Part shown: positions 51,391 through 60,776 of the stretch, piece after piece | Position numbering within the stretch: the first letter of the stretch is position 1 | Layout: every line of letters starts with the position of its first letter | Assembly: GCF_000321005.1 (NCBI RefSeq) | Contig: NZ_HE578909.1 | Span: 21,404 to 85,403 of the forward strand | Length of the DNA: 64,000 bases | Source: Anaerococcus senegalensis JC48 | GTDB taxonomy: Bacteria; Bacillota; Clostridia; Tissierellales; Peptoniphilaceae | Direction: 5' to 3' | Position numbers and translations under genes: made by a program | Notes under the pieces: generated by a model | Told to the model about the DNA's origin: nothing | Databases searched by the model: none | The model's input: the letters and a program-made list of their open reading frames with translations, nothing else

Positions 51391-53908
51391 AAATTATAAA
51401 TATATCTGAATTTTCAAATTCTACTCCTGTTTTTTTATTGTAAAATTCTTCTTCTAAAATATAAACTCTTCCATCCATTATTTTTTCACATGATTTTAGA
51501 TTTGAGTTATTAATATTAACACTATATGGATTTAATTTTCTAATTATTATTTTTATATCCTTTAAAATATTTATATTATAACTTTGATAAAATTCACTTT
51601 CTAAATTCCTTAATTTACTTATATATTCTTTTGTATCTTCACATTCTACAATTGCTATGTTTTGATTTTCATCTATCAAATTAAAATTATCATAGACTTC
51701 TTTAAAACTCTGATACATATCAATATTTATATTATTAAAATATTCTAGATACTTTTCTTCAATTTTATTTATATTATTTATCATTTCTATATTTGTCGAC
51801 AATAATTCAATTAAATTACTATTTTTTATTTTAAAACACAACCTTTGGTAAGGTAAATTTTCATAAAGTTTATTAAAATATAATTCTACTATATCATTTA
51901 TTTCTTGATTATTTGCCAGTCGATCTAATGCGTATTTTCCAGCAAATTTTCTTTCTTTTAAGCTAATGATATGGTCTAAATTTTCAATTTGTCTTGATAA
52001 ATTTATAAGATATACTATCCCAATTTTTCTTTTACCTTCTCTGTTGCACCTACCCATTGATTGAATTATTGAGTCAATACCTGTAAAAGATCTTATGACT
52101 ATCTCAAAATCTACATCAACTCCTGCCTCTATTAGCTGGGTACTTATTACTACGATATTTTCATCATTTTTTAATTTATTCTTTATTTTCTCTATAATTC
52201 TAAGCCTATCTACTGAATGCAAATTTGTTGTCAAATAATACAATTTATCTTCATCTATAATATTTTTTAATGATTCATAAGTGTTTTTTACAGCTTTTTT
52301 TGTGTTTAGTATAGTCAAAACTGATTTGTTGGAGTTTTCTATAATTAGTTTTTTTAAATCTTCAAGATTAGATTCCTTTCCATTACTATAAATTTTAACT
52401 TTAGTTCTCTTAAATACCTCTTCTTTATCCTTACTTAAGTTTACTAAATCTACATTTTTTTCTTCAAAATCTCCATAGTTCAATTTGTAAACCAGGTTAT
52501 TATAATCAAAAGTAGGTTGGGTTGCTGTCGATAAAATTATATTCGCTTTCATCACTACCTTCATAAAATTAAGGATTAAATTTGTTGGATATAAGACATC
52601 TACTGGAAGCGACTGTAATTCATCTAGTATAATTACAGAGTTTATCATCGATTTAAACCTTCTTATATTTGAAGACTTACCTTTAAAAAGGGTATTGTAA
52701 AATTGAACCATAGTCGTCAAAACAATTGGTTTTGTCCAATCATCTAGTAAATATTGTCTTTTCATTTGATAAAAACTATCACCATTTTCATCATTGTTTT
52801 CTGAAGAATCGCCTTCATTTTCATCATTAATTACATTAGAATGATGCTCTAAAATATAAGCATCATTTCCTAAAATATCTTTCATGACCTTAGCATTTTG
52901 CTCAAGAACTGAAAGATAAGAAGTTATATAAAAAAATCTTTTTTTATCCTTAAATTTTAATTGATTTACTCCATACCTCAAGGACAAGAGTGTTTTTCCA
53001 GACCCCGTTGGCAAATCCATCTTATATATGCCGCTACCGTCTTCAATAGATCTTTTTAAAATTTGATTTGATATATCATTTCTAGCTAAATTTATAGGTG
53101 ATTTTTTCTTAGAAAAAGATTTATATTTTTTGTCTATATTCTCAACAAAAGAATGTATCACTTTTTTATTCTCATCATATTTCTCATCTTCTATTATTTT
53201 TTCGTAAGAATTGATAGTATCTTTCACGTCAGCAGATTTTAAAATAGACAAAATTAGTCTAGTAAGCATAGAATTATAAAATTGGATTGCCCTATATGAA
53301 TTTTCTTGGTCTTTAATGCTAGCTGAAAATTCGTTTAATTTTTTAATTATGCAATCATATTCAAAAAAAGCTTTTTTAAATATTTCACAAATATCTATTT
53401 TTTCTTCTAATAAATATTTATTTACCTTTTCATATAAATCTTGGTATAAACCATAACTTTCTTCTAAGTTTACCATTCTATCAATGGATGTGAATACGTA
53501 ATTATTTTCTTTATTTTTTCTAACCATATTATATTGGCCGTGGTGAGATAAAATTGAATAAATAATAATATTACAAAAATCATTAAATTGATAATTCATA
53601 TCCTCATCTTTTAATAGACTAGAAAATTCTATCTCTTTTTTTAGTTTTTTTACTAACATATGTATAAAAATTCCACCTAAGCTTGAATGATCCACATGCT
53701 TATTTGAATTATTTTTTATCTTTTCTTGAAATTCCTTCCTTATTTTTCCTATATCATGAAATAATCCAACTATAAAAGATATATTTTCTATTCCTATTTC
53801 TTTGCCCATATTCTTAGAATCAAAAGCTGTGTTAATCAAATGGTCAAAAAGTTCCTGTTTCCTATTACTATTATTTTGATCTATGTGAGCGTATGTATTT
53901 TCAAACAT
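51389..53908 (-). CDS. cas3: CRISPR-associated helicase-nuclease Cas3
   Basis: Effector nuclease-helicase of 839 aa recruited by DNA-bound Cascade. The N-terminal HD nuclease has LFHDIGKIRKEF (about residues 49-60) and SHHGQYN. The superfamily 2 helicase has Walker A LPTGSGKT (about 297-304), DEAD-type box DELQ in VIILDELQSLP, STATQP, and QSMGRCNREGKR as motif VI. AAAGGATAATAA precedes the ATG. It is transcribed separately from cas5, with the crRNA-like RNA gene in between, convergent to it. Confidence 0.96.
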   Translation of the reverse strand: MFENTYAHIDQNNSNRKQELFDHLINTAFDSKNMGKEIGIENISFIVGLFHDIGKIRKEFQEKIKNNSNKHVDHSSLGGIFIHMLVKKLKKEIEFSSLLKDEDMNYQFNDFCNIIIYSILSHHGQYNMVRKNKENNYVFTSIDRMVNLEESYGLYQDLYEKVNKYLLEEKIDICEIFKKAFFEYDCIIKKLNEFSASIKDQENSYRAIQFYNSMLTRLILSILKSADVKDTINSYEKIIEDEKYDENKKVIHSFVENIDKKYKSFSKKKSPINLARNDISNQILKRSIEDGSGIYKMDLPTGSGKTLLSLRYGVNQLKFKDKKRFFYITSYLSVLEQNAKVMKDILGNDAYILEHHSNVINDENEGDSSENNDENGDSFYQMKRQYLLDDWTKPIVLTTMVQFYNTLFKGKSSNIRRFKSMINSVIILDELQSLPVDVLYPTNLILNFMKVVMKANIILSTATQPTFDYNNLVYKLNYGDFEEKNVDLVNLSKDKEEVFKRTKVKIYSNGKESNLEDLKKLIIENSNKSVLTILNTKKAVKNTYESLKNIIDEDKLYYLTTNLHSVDRLRIIEKIKNKLKNDENIVVISTQLIEAGVDVDFEIVIRSFTGIDSIIQSMGRCNREGKRKIGIVYLINLSRQIENLDHIISLKERKFAGKYALDRLANNQEINDIVELYFNKLYENLPYQRLCFKIKNSNLIELLSTNIEMINNINKIEEKYLEYFNNINIDMYQSFKEVYDNFNLIDENQNIAIVECEDTKEYISKLRNLESEFYQSYNINILKDIKIIIRKLNPYSVNINNSNLKSCEKIMDGRVYILEEEFYNKKTGVEFENSDIFII

Positions 53909-53977
53909 TTATTATCCTTTAATTAATATTTTATATATAATTTACCCGATTAAATAGCCTCTAATATAATTAAATAC

Positions 53978-54023
53978 AAAAAAGCTGTTGCAAAATTATG
54001 AACAATCATACTTGTGCAACAGC
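53978..54023 (-). terminator. Terminator of the hydrogenase operon
   Basis: GCTGTTGCA (53984-53992) pairs with TGCAACAGC (54015-54023), followed by TTTTTTG on the minus strand. It insulates cas3 from the hydrogenase genes. Confidence 0.85.
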
Positions 54024-54031
54024 CGATTTTC

Positions 54032-55765
54032 TTACAACTTAGGCCTAGCCTTGTAGCTTGTGTGTAGTAATTCTTTTGCTTTTTCGCTTCCTACTTCTCC
54101 CAAGTATTCTTGATAAAGTTTTTTAATGTATGGGTTTTGGTAGGATTTTCTTAGTTTTTTGTTTTCATCTATTTGGTAGAGACCCTTTGATCTTTCTTTT
54201 AGTATGGATATTTTTCCATTGTGGTAAGGTTGACCTCCTCCTCCTATACATCCTCCTGGGCATGCCATTACTTCTATAGCGTCTAATTCTATTTCTTTAT
54301 CTCTTAATTTTTCTAATAATCTTCTTGTGTTTCCAAGTCCGTTTGCTACTGCTATTTTTATTTCCCTGCCATTTATGTCAACTTTTGCTTGTTTTATTCC
54401 TTTTAGCCCTCTTAAGTCTTCGAATTCTACTTTTTCTAATTCTTCTCCTGTTATGGTATCGTAGGCTGTTCTTATGGTTGCTTCTATTACGCCACCACTT
54501 GTTCCAAATATATCTCCAGCTCCGGTGGACTCTCCCATTGGATTGTCAAAGTCAGATTTTTCTAGCTTGTTAAAGTCTATTACTGCTTCTTTTATCATAG
54601 CCCCAAGTTCTCTGGTTGTAAGTACTATGTCTACGTCTGAATATCCTTCGTTTTCTAGTTCATCTCTTTTTGCCTCGTATTTTTTGGATATACATGGCAT
54701 AACTGATACTACTTTGATATCCTCTTGTTTTTTGCCGATTTTTTCTGCATAGTATGTTTTTGCTATTGCTCCAAACATTTCGTGTGGGCTTTTGCATGAT
54801 GATGGTATGTCTATTAGGTCTGAGAATTGTTGTTCCATAAAGTTTACCCAGCCTGGACAGCAGGATGTTAGGATTGGGAGCTTCCCTTTTCCATTTAGTC
54901 TTTGAACAAATTCGTTTGCTTCTTCCATTATGGTTAAGTCTGCTGCAAAGTTTGTATCAAATACTTTGTCAAAGCCTAGGTTTCTTAGGGCTGTTACCAT
55001 TTCTCCTTCTACAGATTCTCCTGGTTTTCTTCCAAACATTTCTCCAAGGGCAACCCTTACTGCAGGAGCTACTTGGACTATTAGGTGCTTGTCGGATTCT
55101 AATAGTTTCCAAACTTCTTTTATATTTGATTTTTCTGTCAAGGCTCCTGTTGGACAAACTGACAAACATTGGCCACAAAATGTGCAGGTTGTTTCAAACA
55201 TGGACCTATTAAAGGTTGATCCGACATGGGTGTTAAATCCTCTTCCAACTTCTGCTAAGGCCCCTACTGTTTGGACAGTATTACACATGGTTTCACATCT
55301 TCTACAAAGTATACATTTGTTTGGATCTCTTACTAGAGAATAGGAGTTGTCATCTATTGGGAGATTTCTCATTTCTCCTGTATATTTTATTTCCCTAATA
55401 TTTAAATCGTGGGCTAATTTTTGCAGTTGGCAATTTAAATTTTTGGCACATTTTAAACAATCATTTGGGTGGTCTGATAAAAGTAGTTCTACTATGGTTC
55501 TTCTCGCCTTTATTACTTCTTGGCTATCTGTTCTTATATTCATTCCTTCTTTTACAAAGGTTGCACATGAGGGAATAAATTTTCCCTTATCCAAATCTTC
55601 TACTAAACAAACCCTACATGATGCCAATTTGTTTACAAATTTTATATCGTGAAGGTCCATATGGCAAAGGGTTGGTATATTTATATTTAAACTTCTTGCT
55701 GCATCAAGGACAGTTGTAGCTTCAGAAACTTCTACATTTTTTCCATTTATTGTTAAATTAATCAT
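54032..55765 (-). CDS. hydA: [FeFe] hydrogenase catalytic subunit
   Basis: Catalytic subunit of 577 aa that makes or uses H2. Order of domains: N-terminal [2Fe-2S] (about residues 30-75), HC3-type cluster (HPNDCLKCAKNLNC), two 4Fe-4S clusters (CILCRRCETMC, CTFCGQCLSVCP), then the H-cluster domain with TSCCPGWVNFMEQ, MPCISKKYEAKR and MACPGGCIGGGGQPY, and the small-subunit-like tail. It works with the NuoF- and NuoE-like genes upstream as an NAD-linked, possibly bifurcating, cytosolic hydrogenase. No maturation genes hydEFG are in the window. Confidence 0.95.
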   Translation of the reverse strand: MINLTINGKNVEVSEATTVLDAARSLNINIPTLCHMDLHDIKFVNKLASCRVCLVEDLDKGKFIPSCATFVKEGMNIRTDSQEVIKARRTIVELLLSDHPNDCLKCAKNLNCQLQKLAHDLNIREIKYTGEMRNLPIDDNSYSLVRDPNKCILCRRCETMCNTVQTVGALAEVGRGFNTHVGSTFNRSMFETTCTFCGQCLSVCPTGALTEKSNIKEVWKLLESDKHLIVQVAPAVRVALGEMFGRKPGESVEGEMVTALRNLGFDKVFDTNFAADLTIMEEANEFVQRLNGKGKLPILTSCCPGWVNFMEQQFSDLIDIPSSCKSPHEMFGAIAKTYYAEKIGKKQEDIKVVSVMPCISKKYEAKRDELENEGYSDVDIVLTTRELGAMIKEAVIDFNKLEKSDFDNPMGESTGAGDIFGTSGGVIEATIRTAYDTITGEELEKVEFEDLRGLKGIKQAKVDINGREIKIAVANGLGNTRRLLEKLRDKEIELDAIEVMACPGGCIGGGGQPYHNGKISILKERSKGLYQIDENKKLRKSYQNPYIKKLYQEYLGEVGSEKAKELLHTSYKARPKL

Positions 55766-55774
55766 GAAAACCTC

Positions 55775-57355
55775 CTAAACTAAGGCTATTGCCTCAATTG
55801 GGCAATTTTCCATACATTGACCACATTTTATACACTTATTATGGTCAATTTCATGCCTATTTCTTTTTCCACCACTTATGGCTCCCACTGGACAAAGCAT
55901 TTTACACTTGCCACATCCTATACATTTTTCTCCAATTAAATATGATAAAAGAGACCTACATCTTTTTGCAGGGCAAGTTTTATTTTCTCCAATGTGGGCT
56001 TGGTATTCATCTTTAAAATAGTACATGGTAGAAATTATTGGGTTTGGACTTGATTGGCCTAGTCCACAAAGAGATGTTTCTGAAACTATTTTTGATAATC
56101 CTTCTAATTTTTCCAAAGTTTCTTCATTTGCTTTTCCCTTGGTCAAATCGTCAAGCATTTCAAATAATCTTTTGTTTCCAATCCTGCATGGGGTACATTT
56201 TCCACAAGATTCGTCTACGGAAAATTCTAGGAAAAATCTTGCAACGTCAACCATACAATCATCTTCATCCATTACAACCATTCCACCAGATCCCATGATT
56301 GAACCAATTTCTTTTAAGGATTCAAAGTCACAAGCAGTATCAAATAATTTTGTTGGAATACATCCTCCAGAAGGTCCTCCTGTTTGAACTGCCTTTGCCT
56401 TTTTATCGCTTTGAATTCCAAGTCCAATATCATAAACAATTTTATTTATGCTAGTTCCCATTTCTACTTCTACAAGTCCAGATTCTTTTACTTTTCCAAC
56501 TAGGGCAAATACTTTTGTTCCAGGAGATTTTTCTGTTCCAAATGACCTAAACCAGGAAGAACCCTTGTTTATAATTTGGGAAATATTAGCAAAAGTTTCT
56601 ACGTTATTTATTACTGTAGGTTTTCCCCAAAGTCCCTTGACCGTTGTTCTAAACTCTTTATTTCTTGGCATTCCTCTTTTGCCTTCGATTGATTCCATTA
56701 GGGCTGTTCCTTCACCACAAACAAAGGCCCCTGCTCCAAGTCTTAAATCTATGTCAAAAGAAAAATCTGATCCCATTATATTTTCTCCCAAAAGATTATA
56801 TTCTCTTGCTTGTTTGATTGCATTTTTCAAAGATTTTACAGCTTTTGGGTATTCTGCCCTTACATAAATATATCCTTGTTTTGATCCGATTGCTATTGCA
56901 CAAATTGTCATAGCTTCTAAAACTGAATGAGGATCAAATTCCAAAATAGACCTATCCATAAAAGCTCCCGGATCTCCTTCATCCGCATTACAAATTATGT
57001 ATTTTGTGTCTGTATCTTGATTAAAAGCAGCTTCCCATTTTCTTCCAGTTGGAAAACCTGCTCCCCCTCTTCCTCTTAGGCCAGAATCTTTTATTATGTC
57101 AATTATTTCTTTTCTATCAAGATCGAAAATCGCCTTATTTAGGGCAAAATATCCATCTTGGCTTATGTATTCGTCTATATTGTTTGGATCAATAATTCCA
57201 CAATTTTTTAAAACTAATCTAGTTTGATTTTCGTAAAATTTTCCCTTTAATTTAAAATTTCCATCCTTATCTTCATATACTTTTTCGTAATCTAGGCGAT
57301 TTTTTAATTCTTCTAGAGATTTTTCTTTAATATGTAATAATTTATCCTTATTCAT
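55775..57355 (-). CDS. hydB: NAD-dependent hydrogenase flavoprotein subunit (NuoF-like)
   Basis: FMN and Fe-S subunit of 526 aa that reacts with NAD(H). The NADH site is GLRGRGGAGFPTGRKW (about residues 91-106), the FMN site is GAGAFVCGEGTALMESIEGK, an N3-type 4Fe-4S is CGKCTPCRIGN, and the C-terminus adds CIGCGKCKMLCP and CIKCGQCMENCP. The start at 57355 has AAGGAGATGGATC upstream and overlaps the nuoE-like stop by 8 bases; a longer frame to 57433 lies inside that gene. Confidence 0.93.
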   Translation of the reverse strand: MNKDKLLHIKEKSLEELKNRLDYEKVYEDKDGNFKLKGKFYENQTRLVLKNCGIIDPNNIDEYISQDGYFALNKAIFDLDRKEIIDIIKDSGLRGRGGAGFPTGRKWEAAFNQDTDTKYIICNADEGDPGAFMDRSILEFDPHSVLEAMTICAIAIGSKQGYIYVRAEYPKAVKSLKNAIKQAREYNLLGENIMGSDFSFDIDLRLGAGAFVCGEGTALMESIEGKRGMPRNKEFRTTVKGLWGKPTVINNVETFANISQIINKGSSWFRSFGTEKSPGTKVFALVGKVKESGLVEVEMGTSINKIVYDIGLGIQSDKKAKAVQTGGPSGGCIPTKLFDTACDFESLKEIGSIMGSGGMVVMDEDDCMVDVARFFLEFSVDESCGKCTPCRIGNKRLFEMLDDLTKGKANEETLEKLEGLSKIVSETSLCGLGQSSPNPIISTMYYFKDEYQAHIGENKTCPAKRCRSLLSYLIGEKCIGCGKCKMLCPVGAISGGKRNRHEIDHNKCIKCGQCMENCPIEAIALV

Positions 57356-57845
57356 GATCCATCTCCTTAGCTTTAGAAATAATTTTATGAACATCAGCGC
57401 TAGATACATTTCCAATATCAAGATTTCCATCAATACTTACTACCGGAGCAATTCCACATTGACCAATACATCTTGCTTCAGCCAGGGAAATTTTTCCATC
57501 TTCTGTTGTATCTCCTACTTCAATTCCAAGTTCATCTGACAATGATTTTAAGATTTTATCGCTTCCTTTTACATAACAAGCAGTTCCTAAACAAACACAA
57601 ATTTCATGCTCTCCTTTTGGTTTTAAGGAAAATTGCGAATAAAAAGTTGCAACTCCATAAATCTCACTTGATGAAACCCCAAGTTTTAAAGCCATCAAAT
57701 CAACTATTTCTTCTGGAATATAGGAAAAAAGATTTTGGCATTTTTGTAAAACGGGCATTACTGCACCTTTTTTGCCAATATTTTCATCCAAAAATTCACA
57801 AAATTCATCAAACTTATCCTTGTTTAAATTATAACAAAAGCTCAT
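57348..57845 (-). CDS. hydC: NAD-dependent hydrogenase [2Fe-2S] subunit (NuoE-like)
   Basis: Thioredoxin-fold [2Fe-2S] subunit of 165 aa. The cluster cysteines are in CLGTACYVKG and EARCIGQCGIAPV. It passes electrons between the flavoprotein and the hydrogenase. It is the first gene of the trimeric hydrogenase operon and is preceded by a strong GGAGGAGG ribosome site. Confidence 0.93.
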   Translation of the reverse strand: MSFCYNLNKDKFDEFCEFLDENIGKKGAVMPVLQKCQNLFSYIPEEIVDLMALKLGVSSSEIYGVATFYSQFSLKPKGEHEICVCLGTACYVKGSDKILKSLSDELGIEVGDTTEDGKISLAEARCIGQCGIAPVVSIDGNLDIGNVSSADVHKIISKAKEMDHE

Positions 57846-57896
57846 AGCCTCCTCCTTTTAAATTATTATTTTACAATTAGATGATTAAATTTAATT

Positions 57897-57939
57897 TTGT
57901 GAAAACGTAATCATATTCTTTAAAAAATTTTTTTCACAA
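57897..57939 (-). promoter_or_regulatory. Hydrogenase promoter with two TTGTGAA half-sites
   Basis: On the minus strand TTGTGA (57934-57939) and TATGAT (57910-57915) are 18 bases apart. TTGTGAA half-sites occur inverted at 57897-57903 (plus) and 57933-57939 (minus). They resemble the redox repressor Rex half-site, but the 29-base gap does not match the normal close-spaced site, so this is tentative. Confidence 0.4.
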
Positions 57940-58093
57940 CAATTAAATTTTTTTTAATAAATATCTTTAATTAAATTATAACAAATATTTTTGGAATCTG
58001 AAATTAATAAATTTTAATTTACTTATAAAGTTTTATCTTATATTTAAATAATATAAATAATTTTACAAAAAATAAGATTATCTAATTAAAACA

Positions 58094-58290
58094 TTGTTAA
58101 ATTTATAATTATACCTTATAATACTTGTAGAGATAGTATTTAAGTTTTTAAAACTATACTCTTTTACACCATTATATTTTAAATTTAAAAAATGAGCTTA
58201 TATATCTAATGAGACTCAAAATAATTTGTTACTTATGCAAGGATTTTGGTTTTTTTATATAAACTTTTTTCCTTGCTTATTTTTTTAGGA
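58094..58290 (+). promoter_or_regulatory. panD promoter and structured leader
   Basis: TTGTTA (58094-58099) and TATAAT (58117-58122) are exactly 17 bases apart. A leader of about 168 bases follows. It contains AGAGATAGT...ACTATACTCT (58130-58163) and, just before the ribosome site, GCAAGGA (58237-58243) pairing with TCCTTGC (58270-58276) followed by TTATTTTTTT. The second hairpin has the form of an attenuator terminator. Confidence 0.55.
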
Positions 58291-58296
58291 GATTTT

Positions 58297-58680
58297 ATGA
58301 ATATAGAAATGTTAGAAGGAAAAATTCATAGGGCAACTGTAACTCAAGCTGAACTTAACTATGTAGGATCAATCACAGTCGATGAAGCTTTGCTTGAAGC
58401 TTCTGGAATTAGAGAGTATCAGAAAGTACAAGTTGTAAATATTAATAACGGTCAAAGACTTGAAACTTATACTATAGCCGGAGAAAAAGATAGTGGAATT
58501 ATTTGTTTAAATGGTGCTGCTGCTAGACTTTGTTCTAAGGGTGATATGGTAATTATTATGGCTTATGCCTCATATAATGAGAAAGATTTGGAAAATTATA
58601 GGCCAAAGGTTGTTTTTGTAGACGATAAAAATAAGATTAGTAAAATTTCATCTTACGAAAAACACGGAAAATTGGCATAA
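58297..58680 (+). CDS. panD: Aspartate 1-decarboxylase
   Basis: Pyruvoyl enzyme of 127 aa that makes beta-alanine for pantothenate. Self-cleavage is expected between Gly24 and Ser25 in [10 protein letters not shown], and the catalytic segment [10 protein letters not shown] is present. The start at 58297 gives the family-standard N-terminus and has TAGGAGATTTT upstream. It is the first gene of panD-panC-BASS. panB and panE are not in the operon. Confidence 0.95.
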   Translation: MNIEMLEGKIHRATVTQAELNYVGSITVDEALLEASGIREYQKVQVVNINNGQRLETYTIAGEKDSGIICLNGAAARLCSKGDMVIIMAYASYNEKDLENYRPKVVFVDDKNKISKISSYEKHGKLA

Positions 58681-58736
58681 ATAATTTTTAGTGGTGTATT
58701 AGGCTATCTCTAAATATTTTTTTAGAGGAGAAGAAA

Positions 58737-59576
58737 ATGAAAGTTATCAAAAAAATTGATGAATTGAGAGAAATTTTAAAAGATTTCAAAAAAGAGGGAA
58801 AATCCATAGGTCTTGTTCCAACCATGGGATTTTTGCACAAGGGACATGCAAGCTTAATTAAAAAAGCAGTTTCAGAAAATGATATAGTTGTCGTTTCTGA
58901 TTTTGTAAACCCTATTCAATTTGGACCAAACGAAGATTTGGAAGCTTATCCTAGAGATATAAATGCTGACAGCAAATTGTGTGAAGACTTGGGTGCTAAT
59001 TTTATTTTTAATCCTGAGCCTAGTGAAATGTATCATGACAAAAAAGCCTTTGTTGATATAGAAGGTCTTTCTGATAATTTGTGTGGAGCAAGAAGAGAAG
59101 GGCATTTTAGAGGAGTTTGTACAGTTTGTACAAAATTATTTAATATTGTAGGCCCTAACAGAGCATATTTTGGACAAAAAGATGCCCAACAACTTGCAAT
59201 TATCAAAAAATTGGTTTTCGATTTAAATATCCCAGTTGAAATTGTTGCCTGCCCAATAGTAAGAGAAGATGATGGACTTGCCATGTCTTCAAGAAATACT
59301 TATCTTTCAAATGACGAAAGAAAAGCTGCCCTTTGTCTTTTAAAAGCAATTTTTGAGGGAGAAAAAATGGCAAATAATGGAGCAAGCGTAAAAGAAGTTT
59401 TGAGAAAAATGGAAGAAATAATTTCAGCAGAAAAACTTGCAAAAATTGACTACATCAGTGCAGTTGACCTCGAAACAATCGAAGACGTAGATAATTTCAA
59501 CAAAGATACCTTGGTTGCCATAGCGGTTTTCATTGGAAAAACTAGATTAATTGATAATTTTATTTATAGGGTTTAA
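58737..59576 (+). CDS. panC: Pantothenate synthetase (pantoate-beta-alanine ligase)
   Basis: Enzyme of 279 aa that joins pantoate and beta-alanine using ATP. It has VPTMGFLHKGHASLIKKA (HIGH-like HKGH), NPIQFGPNEDLEAYPR, YFGQKDAQQLAII and the KMSKS-like MSSRNTYL. It lies 56 bases after panD with TTAGAGGAGAAGAAA as ribosome site. The final stop is 1 base before the BASS transporter ATG. Confidence 0.96.
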   Translation: MKVIKKIDELREILKDFKKEGKSIGLVPTMGFLHKGHASLIKKAVSENDIVVVSDFVNPIQFGPNEDLEAYPRDINADSKLCEDLGANFIFNPEPSEMYHDKKAFVDIEGLSDNLCGARREGHFRGVCTVCTKLFNIVGPNRAYFGQKDAQQLAIIKKLVFDLNIPVEIVACPIVREDDGLAMSSRNTYLSNDERKAALCLLKAIFEGEKMANNGASVKEVLRKMEEIISAEKLAKIDYISAVDLETIEDVDNFNKDTLVAIAVFIGKTRLIDNFIYRV

Positions 59577-59577
59577 T

Positions 59578-60534
59578 ATGGAAAAAATTTCAAGAATTTC
59601 AGAAAAAATAACTCAAAATATCGGTTTAATTATTGTAATATTTTCTGTTACAGCCTATTTTGCCCCTGATTATTTTTCTTGGATGACAAATTACACCACA
59701 ATTTTTCTTGCTCTTGCCATGTTTGGAATGGGAACTTCAATCGAAGCTGATGCTTTTAAGAAAATTTTAAAAAATCCTAAGGAAGTTTTTATAGGTTCTT
59801 TGGCACAATTTACAATAATGCCCTTGATTGCATGGTTTTTAGCTATTGCTTTTAATGTAAATAAAGATATTGCCTTGGGAATAATTCTAGTAGGATCATG
59901 TCCAGGAGGAACTGCATCAAACGTAATAACTCATATTGCAGGAGGAAATGTTTCAATGTCAGTTTCCATGACAATTTTATCAACTCTTCTTGCTCCAATT
60001 GTTACACCATTTTTAGTTTATCTTTTGGCAGGACGATGGGTTGAAGTTTCAATCTTAGCCATGTTTAAATCAGTTGTTACAGTAGTTTTAATACCAGTTT
60101 TGATGGGAATTTTTGCAAAAAAATTAAGCCCTGAAAAAATGGAAAAATCAAAATCAATTTTTCCATTAATATCATCACTTGCAATTATTTTAATAATTTC
60201 AGGAATAATCGGAGCAAACTCAGAAAAAATTGCCAAATCTGGTCTAATCGTCTTGTTGATAGTAATGATCCACAATGCTTTGGGACTTTTATTAGGACTT
60301 GGCGTTTCCAAATTATTTAAAATGGATTACGACAAGCAAACAGCCTTATCAATCGAAGTTGGCATGCAAAATTCAGGTCTTGCCATCCAACTTGCAACAG
60401 CAAATTTTGCCCTAAACCCACTAGCAACCCTCCCAGGAGCAATTTTTTCAATCTGGCACAATATTTCAGGTTCAATATTTGCATCAATTAGAAGAAAAGA
60501 CGTAAAAGATCTTGCCCTTGCTAGAGAAAAATAA
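59578..60534 (+). CDS. BASS-family transporter, probable pantoate/ketopantoate carrier
   Basis: Bile acid:Na+ symporter-family membrane protein of 318 aa with about nine to ten spans. TTIFLALAMFGMGTSIE, SCPGGTASNVITHIAGGN and EVGMQNSGLAIQLATANF are the conserved crossover segments. The start at 59578 is 1 base after the panC stop. In Salmonella the BASS protein PanS imports ketopantoate; the operon position here suggests the same kind of role, replacing the missing panB-panE steps. That is an inference. Confidence 0.85.
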   Translation: MEKISRISEKITQNIGLIIVIFSVTAYFAPDYFSWMTNYTTIFLALAMFGMGTSIEADAFKKILKNPKEVFIGSLAQFTIMPLIAWFLAIAFNVNKDIALGIILVGSCPGGTASNVITHIAGGNVSMSVSMTILSTLLAPIVTPFLVYLLAGRWVEVSILAMFKSVVTVVLIPVLMGIFAKKLSPEKMEKSKSIFPLISSLAIILIISGIIGANSEKIAKSGLIVLLIVMIHNALGLLLGLGVSKLFKMDYDKQTALSIEVGMQNSGLAIQLATANFALNPLATLPGAIFSIWHNISGSIFASIRRKDVKDLALAREK

Positions 60535-60535
60535 T

Positions 60536-60570
60536 AAAAAAAGATGAGGAAATTAATCCTCATCTTTTTA
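60536..60570 (+). terminator. Terminator of the pan operon
   Basis: AAAAGATGAGGA / TCCTCATCTTTT hairpin followed by a T run. Confidence 0.85.
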
Positions 60571-60616
60571 TTTTATATTTCTTGTCTTTGAGAGTTTCCT
60601 CTTATATAAACTTATA

Positions 60617-60721
60617 TTATTTTTCAAGCTCATCATTTCTGTAGCCGTAAAAATAATTTGTTAGCTTTGCTGTTGAGCATGAGTGGTTTGGAATTATTTG
60701 GATTCTTTGTCCAACTATAAA
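60617..60721 (-). pseudogene. C-terminal remnant of a DSD1-like PLP aldolase/dehydratase
   Basis: A minus-strand frame without a start reads VGQRIQIIPNHSCSTAKLTN and ends YGYRNDELEK before TAA. IPNHSC is the zinc-binding HxC region near the end of D-threonine aldolase or D-serine dehydratase-like proteins (alanine racemase fold). A stop lies only three codons upstream of the conserved part, so just about 35 codons remain. This is a decayed gene tail, not a functional protein. Confidence 0.6.
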
Positions 60722-60776
60722 TCACTTTTATATTAATTTATTAAATAATTAAGATTTAAAATAAAAAGGATTTTTT

